64,000 nucleotides of DNA, taken from an uncultured Bacteroidales bacterium (GTDB taxonomy: Bacteria; Bacteroidota; Bacteroidia; Bacteroidales; UBA932). The stretch is from assembly GCA_944323845.1 (NCBI GenBank), contig CALUUA010000002.1:82444-146443 (forward strand). The letters are read 5' to 3'. This document shows, one piece after another, positions 1 through 8,767 of this stretch. Position 1 is the first letter of the stretch, and each line of letters begins with the position of its first letter. The translations under genes were made by a program, and so were the position numbers. The notes under the pieces were generated by a model that made no database searches, was not told the DNA's origin, and saw nothing but the letters and a program-made list of their open reading frames with translations.

Positions 1-3000
1 CCTAAAAGGCTCCGCTACACACAGCAGGAATATCTGAAAAGCGAAGAGGAGATGGCTGCCCTCTTCCCTGATCATCCGGAAGTGCTTTCAAATACCATGG
101 AAGTCTTCGGAAAGGTGGAAAGCTATACTATCGACAGGGGTCACGTCCTTCCCGTATTCAAGATCGAAGACAGTTTTCTGGCGGAAAAGGAAAAATATCT
201 GGAAAAATACAAGGATGTCATAGATGCCGGACGCACGAACAAGGACGGCAGCGATCGTGGGGAAGCCTTCACGTATTCAGTAGCCTATCTCTGCGAACTG
301 TGTTACCGGGGAGCCGAAACACGTTACGGCCAGCTGGATCAGGAACATGCTGAGAGGATAGATTTCGAGTTGAAGACCATCAGCAGGATGGGATTCCCGG
401 ATTATTTCCTCATTGTTCAGGATTTCATTGCGGCGGCACGCCGCAACGGTATATCTGTCGGGCCCGGAAGGGGGTCTGCGGCAGGGTCTGCGGTAGCGTA
501 TTGCCTCGGCATCACCAATATCGACCCGGTAAAATATCAGCTGCTGTTCGAGAGGTTCCTGAATCCGGACCGTATTTCCATGCCGGATATCGACATAGAC
601 TTCGATGATGACGGGAGATACAGGGTGTTCAAGTACGTCGAAGACACCTACGGGAAGGATCATGTCTCTCATGTGGTGACATTCGGCACGATGGCCGCAA
701 AGATGGCCATAAAGGATGTGGCGCGTATCAGCAACATGAGCATCGACGAGTCGAACAGGCTGACGAAGATGATTCCCGACAAGCCTATCAGGGTGAAGGA
801 AATACAGGAGCTGCCCATGGATGATGACGAGCAGCTGGAGGATGGCTTCAAAATCGTGGAAAAAGAGGTCGAAATCCCTGACCCGGAGCATGAGGGACAG
901 AGCCGGAAAGTCTTGAAAAAATTCAAGAAAGGCCCTGTGGACAAGGATTACAAGGTAACCTTGAAGAACTGTCTGAAATACATAGACGAGCTGAAGAATG
1001 AGTATGAAAACGGCTCTGCTCTCACGAAAGAAGTGCTGGATTATGCCCTGCGCCTCGAAGGCAGCATCAGACAGACCGGAGTTCATGCCTGCGCCATGAT
1101 CATAGGCCGTGGAGACCTGACGGACTATATTCCGATAACAGTGGCGCCGGACAAGGCTACGGGGCTGGACGTGTGGGTGTCGCAGTATGAAGGCAGCTTC
1201 ATCGAGGAAGTCGGGATGCTGAAGATGGATTTTCTGGGGCTGAAGACCCTGTCCATCATCAAGGAATGCCTGGAAACGGTGAAGAAGACTCATGGGGTGG
1301 ATATCGACATCGAGAAAATCCCGATAGACGACGAGGAAACATACAGGCTGTACGGGCGCGGGGACACCAAAAGCGTGTTCCAGTTCGAATCCGACGGGAT
1401 GAAAGAGTGGCTGCAGAAGCTACAGCCTACCCGATTCGAGGACCTGATAGCGATGAATGCTCTCTACCGCCCGGGGCCTATGGACTACATACCGTCGTTC
1501 GTGGCCAGAAAACAGGGCACGGAGAAGATAGAATACGACCTCCCGGAAATGGAGGAGTTCCTGCAGGACACTTACGGCGTGACAGTGTATCAGGAGCAGG
1601 TGATGCTTCTGTCTCAGAAACTGGCAGGATTCACGAAAGGACAGGCGGACAAGCTGCGGAAAGCCATGGGAAAGAAGCAGATAGATGTTCTGGAATCCCT
1701 GCACGACAAATTCATCGAAGGCGGAAAGGCGAACGGCCATCCGGAAAAGGTGCTGAAAAAGATCTGGAAAGACTGGAGGAAGTTCGCCCAATATGCTTTC
1801 AACAAGTCCCATGCGACCTGTTATGCCTGGGTCAGCTACCAGACAGGATACCTGAAAGCGCACTACCCTGCCGAGTTCCAGGCTGCCAACCTCAGCAAGA
1901 ATCTCTCCAACATGGATGAGATCAAGAAAATCATGGACGACTGCAAAAAGTCGAGGATAAAGGTTCTGAACCCGGATATAAACGAAAGTGATGCCCGTTT
2001 CACGGTCAATAAGGACGGGAATATCCGTTTCGGACTCGGCGGTATAAAAGGATTCGGAGACAATATCGTAAAAGCCATTCTCGAGGAGCGCGGGGCCAAC
2101 GGGCCTTTCCTGGACATCTGGGACTTCGCCGAAAGAATGGCAGGAATCGTGAACAAAAAGGCTTTCGAATCCCTTCTGTATTCAGGGACATTCGACAGTT
2201 TCGGCTTTTCGAGGAAGCAGTATAACAGACCGACGGTCTCAGGGGACACTTTCCTGGACGCTCTCGTCAAATATGCCGACAGATACAGCAAGGACATGCT
2301 CAATTCCGCAGCCTCCCTTTTCGCCGACATGGAAGAAACAAAACCGCAGCGTCCGGAGATGCCGGAAGCCGGCTCTTCCGACGAAGACGACATGATGGAA
2401 ATGCTGAAAAGGGAAAAGGAACTGGTAGGCATGTACCTTTCGGCGCATCCTTTGGACAAATATGCCTACGAAATAGAGAATTTCACGAACTGCCAGCTCG
2501 CTGAAATTCCGGATCTTATAGCCAAATGCGACCGTGAAAAGAAGAGGACCAAGGTGAATGTGGCAGGCTATATTACAAATGTCCAGCTCCTGACCAGCAA
2601 GACCGGCTCACCGTGGTCGAGAACTTCCGTCGAGGATTTCAGCGGGAACTACGAGTTCGCCCTCTTCGGGAAAGACCATGAAACCTTCCTCCCGTATCTG
2701 CAGATGTACACGCCTGTGTATATCGAAGGCGTCATAGACGAGAAATATTATGTGAAGCCTGAAGACAGGAAAGTCAAGGGCGACCCTCCTTATGCCTTCA
2801 AGATACAGAAAATCTCGCTTCTGGGAAACACTACCAGCTCTCTGCTGAAAGGTTTCGTCATCAAGCTGCAGACACCTATGCTGAACAACGAATTCAGGGA
2901 AAAGCTCGTGAATGTCGTCAAGAACAACAAAGGGACAATCCCTCTCTCGATGTTCCTGTTCGACCCTCAGACCAAATATAAGATAGAATTCATGTCCAGA

Positions 3001-3081
3001 AAATTCAAGGTCGCCGTCAGCAATCCTTTCGTAAACGAGCTGAAAGATCTGAACATCGAGTATTCGGCTATCCGCAAATGA
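1..3081 (+). CDS. dnaE: DNA polymerase III subunit alpha (5' end outside window)
   Basis: Catalytic subunit of the replicative polymerase; acts in the replisome. The reading frame is open to the first base of the window, so the N-terminal PHP domain and start lie upstream; about 1,026 residues are visible of the roughly 1,200 usual in this phylum. Seen: the GRGSAAGSA loop near residue 155, the paired catalytic aspartates in PDIDIDFD near residue 198, the third acidic motif KMDFLGLKT near residue 412, the YRPGPMDYIP stretch, and a C-terminal OB-fold-like region (NVAGYITNVQ). These are family hallmarks of C-family polymerases. The third codon position is richer in C than G in the opening codons I counted, unlike plus-strand genes such as mfd to the right. 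Confidence 0.97.
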   Translation, partial: PKRLRYTQQEYLKSEEEMAALFPDHPEVLSNTMEVFGKVESYTIDRGHVLPVFKIEDSFLAEKEKYLEKYKDVIDAGRTNKDGSDRGEAFTYSVAYLCELCYRGAETRYGQLDQEHAERIDFELKTISRMGFPDYFLIVQDFIAAARRNGISVGPGRGSAAGSAVAYCLGITNIDPVKYQLLFERFLNPDRISMPDIDIDFDDDGRYRVFKYVEDTYGKDHVSHVVTFGTMAAKMAIKDVARISNMSIDESNRLTKMIPDKPIRVKEIQELPMDDDEQLEDGFKIVEKEVEIPDPEHEGQSRKVLKKFKKGPVDKDYKVTLKNCLKYIDELKNEYENGSALTKEVLDYALRLEGSIRQTGVHACAMIIGRGDLTDYIPITVAPDKATGLDVWVSQYEGSFIEEVGMLKMDFLGLKTLSIIKECLETVKKTHGVDIDIEKIPIDDEETYRLYGRGDTKSVFQFESDGMKEWLQKLQPTRFEDLIAMNALYRPGPMDYIPSFVARKQGTEKIEYDLPEMEEFLQDTYGVTVYQEQVMLLSQKLAGFTKGQADKLRKAMGKKQIDVLESLHDKFIEGGKANGHPEKVLKKIWKDWRKFAQYAFNKSHATCYAWVSYQTGYLKAHYPAEFQAANLSKNLSNMDEIKKIMDDCKKSRIKVLNPDINESDARFTVNKDGNIRFGLGGIKGFGDNIVKAILEERGANGPFLDIWDFAERMAGIVNKKAFESLLYSGTFDSFGFSRKQYNRPTVSGDTFLDALVKYADRYSKDMLNSAASLFADMEETKPQRPEMPEAGSSDEDDMMEMLKREKELVGMYLSAHPLDKYAYEIENFTNCQLAEIPDLIAKCDREKKRTKVNVAGYITNVQLLTSKTGSPWSRTSVEDFSGNYEFALFGKDHETFLPYLQMYTPVYIEGVIDEKYYVKPEDRKVKGDPPYAFKIQKISLLGNTTSSLLKGFVIKLQTPMLNNEFREKLVNVVKNNKGTIPLSMFLFDPQTKYKIEFMSRKFKVAVSNPFVNELKDLNIEYSAIRK

Positions 3082-3115
3082 CAAAGACGGCAATTGACAT
3101 ACTGATGACGGGCTG

Positions 3116-4297
3116 TCAATAGTTCAGTCCGAACCACCACAAGGGAAGGATATTGCCGGAAGAATACTCGATACCGTCTTTCACGACATATCCTTCCTTG
3201 GCTTTTTCTATCTGTTTCAGACCCTTTGACCGGCCTCCGACCTCGAAAGTCCTGTCGCCTATCGTAAAATCCGCCAAAGACGATGAAACCACGGTGTTCC
3301 GGACTCTCATCTGACTCAGGAAAAATGTCTCCCTAAGATTGCCGACATTCATTTCAGACTCTGCCAGGGCGTAAAGCAGAGCAGGATTGTCCATATAGAC
3401 TTTTTCCACTTTGCCAAGCCCTCTTATCCCTTCAGTATCATCCCTTAACTGCATGATCATACCGGCATCCTCCATATACTGGAAATACTGCTGCATCTGA
3501 TTTCTTCCGGCACCGGTTATTTCAGCCAGTTTGCTCATATTCGGTTTGAACGGCACGCTCCTGGCTATGACTGCCAACAGTTTTTTGAATTTACGTCCCA
3601 TTGCAGACGGCATATCCGCAAACACGGGAATATCATTTTCAAGTGTCTGACTGACAATCTGACGCAGTTTTCCGTAAAAACTGCCATCTCCTGAAAAAGG
3701 ATAATACCCTTTTTTCAGATATTCTTCAAAATGAAGAAGAGGTGTTTTCAACGATATTTTCTCAGGAGTTCCTGACAATATATCTTCCAATGCAAAAACA
3801 GGAACTCCGACATTCTTGAAAATGGATAAATATTCCCTGAATGACAGTCCGTACAGATGATACATCACAGCCCGACGGCTCAGATCAGAAGATCCCTTGT
3901 CCAGATCCAGTACCGATGAACCGGAAAAGACAACATTCAACTCACTGTAATAATCATATATCAGCTTCAGTTCTTTCGACCAGTCTCTGTACTTGTGGAT
4001 TTCATCTATGAAAAAATAGCGGACACCTCTCTGAACCAACTTTTCGGCAAGATCTATCAGCCTGTGATCGCCGAAATATATATCATCGGCATTGACATAC
4101 AGGACTTCATCGAAATCCAGATGCTCCTTTATATACTGAAGCATCATTGTAGTCTTTCCTACTCCACGAGGTCCCTTGATGCCGATAATCCTGTCGGACC
4201 AGTCAATGTCATAATAAAGATAACGTCTGAAGGTCGTATCCGCTTCATCCAGCAACTTCTTGAATATCCTTACGAGAGCATCCATATTTGCGAGCAT
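3116..4297 (-). CDS. AAA+ ATPase with DUF4143 C-terminal domain
   Basis: A 393-residue ATPase of the AAA_14/DUF4143 family, common in gut Bacteroidales and of unknown physiological role. Seen: Walker A GPRGVGKTT near residue 40, Walker B YFFIDEIHKY near residue 93, a sensor-like FSGSS, a winged-helix region (KLAEITGAGRNQMQQYF) and the DUF4143 nuclease-like tail (DFTIGDRTFEVGG). Two ATGs are possible: 4297, or 4285 (MDALVRIF). The start sits only 12 nt from a palindrome overlapping a TAnnTTTG box, suggesting autoregulation. It stands alone and faces dnaE. Members of this family are often found as sporadic single genes, so horizontal acquisition is plausible but not shown here. Confidence 0.9.
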   Translation of the reverse strand: MLANMDALVRIFKKLLDEADTTFRRYLYYDIDWSDRIIGIKGPRGVGKTTMMLQYIKEHLDFDEVLYVNADDIYFGDHRLIDLAEKLVQRGVRYFFIDEIHKYRDWSKELKLIYDYYSELNVVFSGSSVLDLDKGSSDLSRRAVMYHLYGLSFREYLSIFKNVGVPVFALEDILSGTPEKISLKTPLLHFEEYLKKGYYPFSGDGSFYGKLRQIVSQTLENDIPVFADMPSAMGRKFKKLLAVIARSVPFKPNMSKLAEITGAGRNQMQQYFQYMEDAGMIMQLRDDTEGIRGLGKVEKVYMDNPALLYALAESEMNVGNLRETFFLSQMRVRNTVVSSSLADFTIGDRTFEVGGRSKGLKQIEKAKEGYVVKDGIEYSSGNILPLWWFGLNY

Positions 4298-4309
4298 ATA
4301 TTATTTTTA

Positions 4310-4322
4310 CACTTAACAAGTG
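4310..4322. promoter_or_regulatory. Palindromic operator candidate, proximal copy
   Basis: CACTT-AAC-AAGTG, lying directly between a minus-strand TATTTTTG box (4323-4330) and the ATPase start at 4297. The near-identical copy is 32 bp away centre to centre, about three helical turns, so a regulator could bind both on one DNA face. Confidence 0.55.
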
Positions 4323-4330
4323 CAAAAATA
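4323..4330 (-). promoter_or_regulatory. -7 promoter box of the AAA+ ATPase
   Basis: On the minus strand this reads TATTTTTG, a full match to the Bacteroidota -7 consensus TAnnTTTG. It is sandwiched between two copies of the same palindrome. A TTG that could serve as the -33 element lies in the distal palindrome, with a slightly short spacing. Confidence 0.5.
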
Positions 4331-4341
4331 ATAAAAATTTA

Positions 4342-4354
4342 CACTTGACAAGTG
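4342..4354. promoter_or_regulatory. Palindromic operator candidate, distal copy
   Basis: CACTTG-A-CAAGTG, a perfect 6-1-6 palindrome. With its flanks it repeats the proximal site over about 21 bp with one difference in the core. It overlaps where the -33 element of the ATPase promoter should be. Confidence 0.55.
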
Positions 4355-4380
4355 CAAATTTAATAAATGTCGGCCGGTTT

Positions 4381-5211
4381 TCAGAATACCAGGACGGCTT
4401 TCACCGGATAATGGTCCGAAATGAATCTGCGTCCGGAATAGGAATCGGTGACTGTCTCGAAGAGAGTACATGACCTGAATCCCGAATAGAATATATGGTC
4501 TATCATCGACGAGGCCTTTCCCCAATCATGGAATGTGCCCACGGCATCTGTTTCGGCGGCTATTCTGCGGGCATTTTTCATGGAATCCGACATGGCTGAC
4601 AGGGCAGGGTCAGAAACCGCGGCATTGAAATCTCCGACCAGCACTACGGGCAGGGACTTCCTGTTTATTTCCTTTATCCGCTCCATAATCAGTCTGATGC
4701 CGTTTTCTCTGGCTGCTCCCTGATGGTCGAGATGGGTATTCACGAATATGAACTGCTTTCCGGATACCTTGCTTTTCATCAAGGCCCATGTGGCTGTGCG
4801 CCTGAATGCCGCATCCCACCCCACAGACGGCTCGTCAGGTGTTTCGGACAGCCAGAATGTCCCCCATTTCAGCACGGAAACCGTTTTCTTGTTGTAGACA
4901 ATAGCCGCATGCTCCCCTTTTTTCTTTCCGCCATCACGGCTCTCGCCTACGTACTTGTAGCCTCTGCAAAATTCCTCGATATAATTCAACTGGTACGGCA
5001 AGGCCTCCTGTACGCCCATTACATCGGGCTTCTGGTCATCTATCATAATAGCTGTGGCAGGATACCTGAATTGCCAGGAATTGGTCCCGTCATTCGCGTC
5101 CCCTGTCCTTATATTGTATGACATGACTGTCAATTCCGGAAGTTTCCCTCCCTTGGCAGCGCAGAAAACAGCCGGCGCCAATGCCAGCAGCACAAAAAAT
5201 CTGAATCTCAT
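4381..5211 (-). CDS. Secreted endonuclease/exonuclease/phosphatase family hydrolase
   Basis: A 276-residue EEP-superfamily metal-dependent phosphodiesterase, probably periplasmic or lipid-exposed. Start chosen at 5211 because it gives a clean signal peptide (MRFRFFVLLALAPAVFC); the open frame upstream runs through the 80-bp repeats and is not coding. Seen: SYNIR near the mature N-terminus, the metal-binding glutamate in VQEALPYQ, NTHLDHQG, GDFNAAVSD and the C-terminal SDHYPVKA aspartate-histidine pair, so the catalytic set is complete. Substrate cannot be read from sequence; family members cleave nucleic acids, phosphoinositides or sphingomyelin. A second, different EEP protein occurs at 39945-40925. 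Confidence 0.88.
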   Translation of the reverse strand: MRFRFFVLLALAPAVFCAAKGGKLPELTVMSYNIRTGDANDGTNSWQFRYPATAIMIDDQKPDVMGVQEALPYQLNYIEEFCRGYKYVGESRDGGKKKGEHAAIVYNKKTVSVLKWGTFWLSETPDEPSVGWDAAFRRTATWALMKSKVSGKQFIFVNTHLDHQGAARENGIRLIMERIKEINRKSLPVVLVGDFNAAVSDPALSAMSDSMKNARRIAAETDAVGTFHDWGKASSMIDHIFYSGFRSCTLFETVTDSYSGRRFISDHYPVKAVLVF

Positions 5212-5340
5212 ACGGTTAATTTTCAACAGACCCAAATTTAAGCAATATTTACGGTTTTCCATTGCAGGAACCGAACAGACAGTGGCACGATGAGGACAAT
5301 GGCTTTTTCCGCATGAATATCGGATTGCGCAGGCGCAAGT

Positions 5341-5535
5341 AAACTTGCATTGCTCTCGGTTTCTGCGTATATTTGACCATAAATGTTCACATATACTGTT
5401 GCGCCTCGGCAATTGCAAACAAGTTTGCATTGCTCTCGGTTTCTGCGTATATTTGACCATAAATGTTCACATATACTGTTGCGCCTCGGCAATTGCAAAC
5501 AAGTTTGCATTGCTCTCGGTTTCTGCGTATATTTG
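5341..5535 (+). repeat. 80-bp tandem repeat, 2.4 copies, each carrying a promoter
   Basis: Copies start at 5341, 5421 and 5501 (the last is partial, to 5535). Copies 1 and 2 differ only in the first few bases. Each contains TATATTTG (5368-5375, 5448-5455, 5528-5535), an exact -7 box, with TTTG (CTTG in copy 1) exactly 20 nt upstream at 5344, 5424 and 5504. The -33 region lies in an inverted repeat, TGCAAAC-AA-GTTTGCA. The array fills most of the 352-bp gap between the EEP gene and the TIR-Sel1 gene. Confidence 0.9.
5504..5535 (+). promoter_or_regulatory. Proximal promoter of the TIR-Sel1 gene
   Basis: TTTG (5504-5507), a 20-nt spacer and TATATTTG (5528-5535) match the Bacteroidota sigma-factor consensus in sequence and spacing. 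The start codon at 5564 follows after a leader of about 20 nt. A palindrome GGCCTGAAGGCC (5535-5546) covers the predicted transcription start. Confidence 0.7.
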
Positions 5536-5563
5536 GCCTGAAGGCCACATAATTTATATTATC

Positions 5564-8500
5564 ATGGAAAACGGGAAGCATGTATTCATCAGTTATTCGT
5601 CGATAAACAAGGCAGTGGCGGACGCCATTTGCCATGAACTGGAAGAATACGGCATTGCCTGCTGGATCGCGCCGCGCGACATCACTCCGGGCAAGACCTG
5701 GGCCGGAAACATCGTCCAGGCCATCAGGGATTCCAGTCTCATGGTTCTGGTGTACTCCGCCGATTCCAACAGGTCCTCACAGGTAGCCAACGAAGTAGAC
5801 AAGGCTTTCAGCTACAACAAGACCATTATCCCGTTCATGGTAGACGACACGCCCATGAATGATGAATTCGACTACTACCTTTCACGCAAGCATTGGCTGA
5901 TAGCCTATCCTGACTATAAGGAAAAACTGCTGCCTTTGGTGGAGTCTGTGGCGACTATTCTCGGTGTTGAAATCAGGAAAAAGGAAAAACCGGCTGAAGC
6001 CGGGGCTGTATCCGGACCTGAAAAGCCGGCAGTGAATCCGAGATTCGAAATGTCGATAGAAAACGGCAGGCAGGCTCTGATGGATTACGACATGGAGACG
6101 GCTTTTGTAGAACTGCTCTCCCCTGCGCTGGAAAACTACGGCGAAGCCCGGAACCTGATGAATATGGTAGTAAAGTACAGGCAAAGGATAGTCAAGGTCA
6201 ACAAAATGCTTTTCAGACGTGTCAAGAACTTCGCGGATGAAGGCAATTCTTATGCACAATACCTTATGGCCCGATACTATATATGCATCGAACCTGACGA
6301 CAGGCAGGCTTTCGGCTATCTGGAAAAGAGCGCGGAACAGAATGATGTTTTGGGGATAATCGGGCTTTCGACTTTCTATGCCATCGGCTCGGAAGACTGT
6401 GCGGTGGATCCGGACAAATCTTATTCTCTGCTGAACAAGGCTTTGGCGAGCGGAGATGCATGGGCCATGCTGCAGATGGCCAAGGAAATGCTGTTTGCCT
6501 GGACTTTCCGGAAAAACGTGAACCGCGGAATCATGCTTCTGAAAAAATGCATGGACGCCGGCATACCCGAAAGTTTCGATATCATGGCAGACCTTTACAA
6601 GGACGGGACAGGTGTGGAGAAAAGTCAGGACAAGGCTCTGGAATATTATAATAAGGCCATAGAGAGAGGTTACTACGAATCTTACGAAAGCCTCGGTTTC
6701 ATGTACATTTTAGACCCCGAGGATTCGCAGCAGCTCAATACTGAAGAAAATCAGAAAAAGGCCATATCTTATTTCCGCAAGGGAGTCGATCTGGAAGTTC
6801 CGGGCTGCCTCAGCGCCCTCGCCATGTGCTACAGGGAAGGATACGGCGTACCTGTGAAGGAAGAGCAGTCGCTTATCTGGTACAAAAAGGCGGCCGGACT
6901 TGGAGACCGCTTCTCATGCTATCAGGTCGGATATATGCTGTATTACGGGAAAGGATGCAACAAGGATGATATTCAGGCGTGGGAATGGTTATCAAAAGGA
7001 AAGGAAATGGGTGATTCGGCATGCAACTACATGCTGGGAATCATGTGTCTGGATGGTGCTGCCCGGCAGGGCAAATCCCAAAAAGACTGTATAGGATATT
7101 TCGAACTGTCAGCCCACCTCGGAGGATACGCCGGTTCGATGTCCGCAATGAAGCTATATGATATTTTCCGCACCAGATCCTTGGAGAATGATGCCGTTTT
7201 CGAAGATTTGGAAGATACCTACATTGAATACGACTGGGCGGAAAAGGATGACGCCAAGGCTCTGAAGTTTCTGAAACGGGCCGTAGAGCAGGGTGATGAC
7301 GGGCTGTCCGCCTTCAAATACGGGGCTATTCTGTGTCAGGACAATACAGGCATATCCGACCCTCTGGAAGGTATGAAATATCTGAAGGAGGCAAGCGAGA
7401 AGAACGAGCCGCACGCCTGCGTCAAGCTCGGACAGCTTTATCACGGCAGCGACTGGGTGGAAAATGATGACAGCCTTGCCGAAGGATATTTCGACAAGGG
7501 CATATGCAGGGACTATGGCGGAGCATACTTGGAAAAGGGACTCCTTCAGGCCAGACAAGCCGCGAAAATGATATCCGACAATATGCCGGCGGAGCAGATT
7601 TCTCCACTTGCCGGTGCCGCGATGGAAAATATCCGGAAATCAGAAGAGAAATCATGCTGTCTCTGGGACATTGATTTTACCGTTGTCGGATACAATATAG
7701 ACGAATATATCACGGATGAGGACCGTTCCCTGTTCTTCGCTTCCATTTCCAGACATGCATCACGAGGATGCCTTCAGGCCATATTGGACAAAGGGGTCTG
7801 CATGGCTATCGGACTGTACGGAAAGGAAAAGGATATGAAGGAGGCGGCCCGGTATTACGAGGAAGCCGCCGGCTACGGAAGCGATGTGGCCGCAAAAAAT
7901 CTCGCAGACCTCTACAGCGAAGCGGAACCTGGATTTAAAACCGATTTACCGGCAGCTGCATACTGGTATTCACGGTGTCAGGACCGGGACGGGGTGAAGG
8001 CAAAACTGTCGGAACTCAATGCCGGCGGCAGAGATTTCTGCCTGCAATACGAAAACGGCTACACTGGTCATGCAGGACATGAATATCTGGACTGGATATT
8101 CCCTCAAGGCTGCGATATCCGGTTCCAATGCGGCAGTATTGGCGGTCTGGCGGTTTTCTCTCTGGCTCCGTCCGGATGGTCATCATCATGGTCAGGAGAA
8201 GGGACCGATGGTCTTCCTTCCCTTCTTGGCGAAATATATAACGAAATTCAGACTTTGAAATCCCTGTCGGGCAGTCCTTATCTGAAATCGGATATTCCCG
8301 TATTGGAGAAAAACGATATCTTCCCTTACCTGAAGCTGTCAAAATTCAGGGAACTGCAGGAGTTCTGCGTAAATACGTGGCTGGAAATCAAACGACGCCG
8401 CTCAAGTGATCCGATATTGTCTAAATATCGGAATGATATAGAGAATAATACATTCATGCTTCAGGACATAAATTCTCTTTTGGATTTGAGTGAAAAACTT

Positions 8501-8752
8501 TTGGATTCGTCTTCGGAGCTGGCGACGATTATCGTAAGTATCTGCAATATCAGCTGGACATTGTCGGAAGAAATATGGAAAGAATACGCACCGCTTTATA
8601 TGATGAACCGCCTTATCGATAAAAAGGGCGATGACCCTATTCGCGCACCTCGTGAATATCTTATACGCATTGCCGGAATATTCGATTCCGGCACCGAAGT
8701 CATTCCGAGGAATCCGGAAATAGCGCGTATTATCAGAACAGAATATTTTTAG
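5564..8752 (+). CDS. TIR domain protein with Sel1-like repeats and unknown C-terminal domain
   Basis: A 1,062-residue cytosolic protein. Start set at ATG 5564 (MENGKHVFISYSS); the same frame is open upstream only because it crosses the tandem repeat. Residues 1-115 form a TIR_2 domain: FISYSS, the CWIAPRDI loop, and E77 in QVANEVDKA at the place of the NADase glutamate of TIR enzymes. Residues about 190-800 hold many Sel1-like helical repeats (for example LYKDGTGVEKSQDKALEYY and CYREGYGVPVKEEQSLIWY), a protein-binding solenoid. Residues about 826-1062 match nothing I recognise. Known: TIR domains act in NAD cleavage or as adaptors. Inference: a sensor/effector protein. No ThsA-like partner is adjacent. 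The next gene starts 15 nt downstream. Confidence 0.88.
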   Translation: MENGKHVFISYSSINKAVADAICHELEEYGIACWIAPRDITPGKTWAGNIVQAIRDSSLMVLVYSADSNRSSQVANEVDKAFSYNKTIIPFMVDDTPMNDEFDYYLSRKHWLIAYPDYKEKLLPLVESVATILGVEIRKKEKPAEAGAVSGPEKPAVNPRFEMSIENGRQALMDYDMETAFVELLSPALENYGEARNLMNMVVKYRQRIVKVNKMLFRRVKNFADEGNSYAQYLMARYYICIEPDDRQAFGYLEKSAEQNDVLGIIGLSTFYAIGSEDCAVDPDKSYSLLNKALASGDAWAMLQMAKEMLFAWTFRKNVNRGIMLLKKCMDAGIPESFDIMADLYKDGTGVEKSQDKALEYYNKAIERGYYESYESLGFMYILDPEDSQQLNTEENQKKAISYFRKGVDLEVPGCLSALAMCYREGYGVPVKEEQSLIWYKKAAGLGDRFSCYQVGYMLYYGKGCNKDDIQAWEWLSKGKEMGDSACNYMLGIMCLDGAARQGKSQKDCIGYFELSAHLGGYAGSMSAMKLYDIFRTRSLENDAVFEDLEDTYIEYDWAEKDDAKALKFLKRAVEQGDDGLSAFKYGAILCQDNTGISDPLEGMKYLKEASEKNEPHACVKLGQLYHGSDWVENDDSLAEGYFDKGICRDYGGAYLEKGLLQARQAAKMISDNMPAEQISPLAGAAMENIRKSEEKSCCLWDIDFTVVGYNIDEYITDEDRSLFFASISRHASRGCLQAILDKGVCMAIGLYGKEKDMKEAARYYEEAAGYGSDVAAKNLADLYSEAEPGFKTDLPAAAYWYSRCQDRDGVKAKLSELNAGGRDFCLQYENGYTGHAGHEYLDWIFPQGCDIRFQCGSIGGLAVFSLAPSGWSSSWSGEGTDGLPSLLGEIYNEIQTLKSLSGSPYLKSDIPVLEKNDIFPYLKLSKFRELQEFCVNTWLEIKRRRSSDPILSKYRNDIENNTFMLQDINSLLDLSEKLLDSSSELATIIVSICNISWTLSEEIWKEYAPLYMMNRLIDKKGDDPIRAPREYLIRIAGIFDSGTEVIPRNPEIARIIRTEYF

Positions 8753-8767
8753 AAACAGGAAGTAAAT

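Noticed and set aside
5212..5510. Minus-strand frames across the repeats, joining the EEP gene
   Set aside because: They are periodic translations of the 80-bp repeat; a clean signal peptide starts at 5211.
5345..5563. Extension of the TIR-Sel1 frame upstream through the tandem repeat
   Set aside because: The extra residues simply translate the promoter repeat three times; the TIR domain starts at ATG 5564 and the promoter lies inside the extension.
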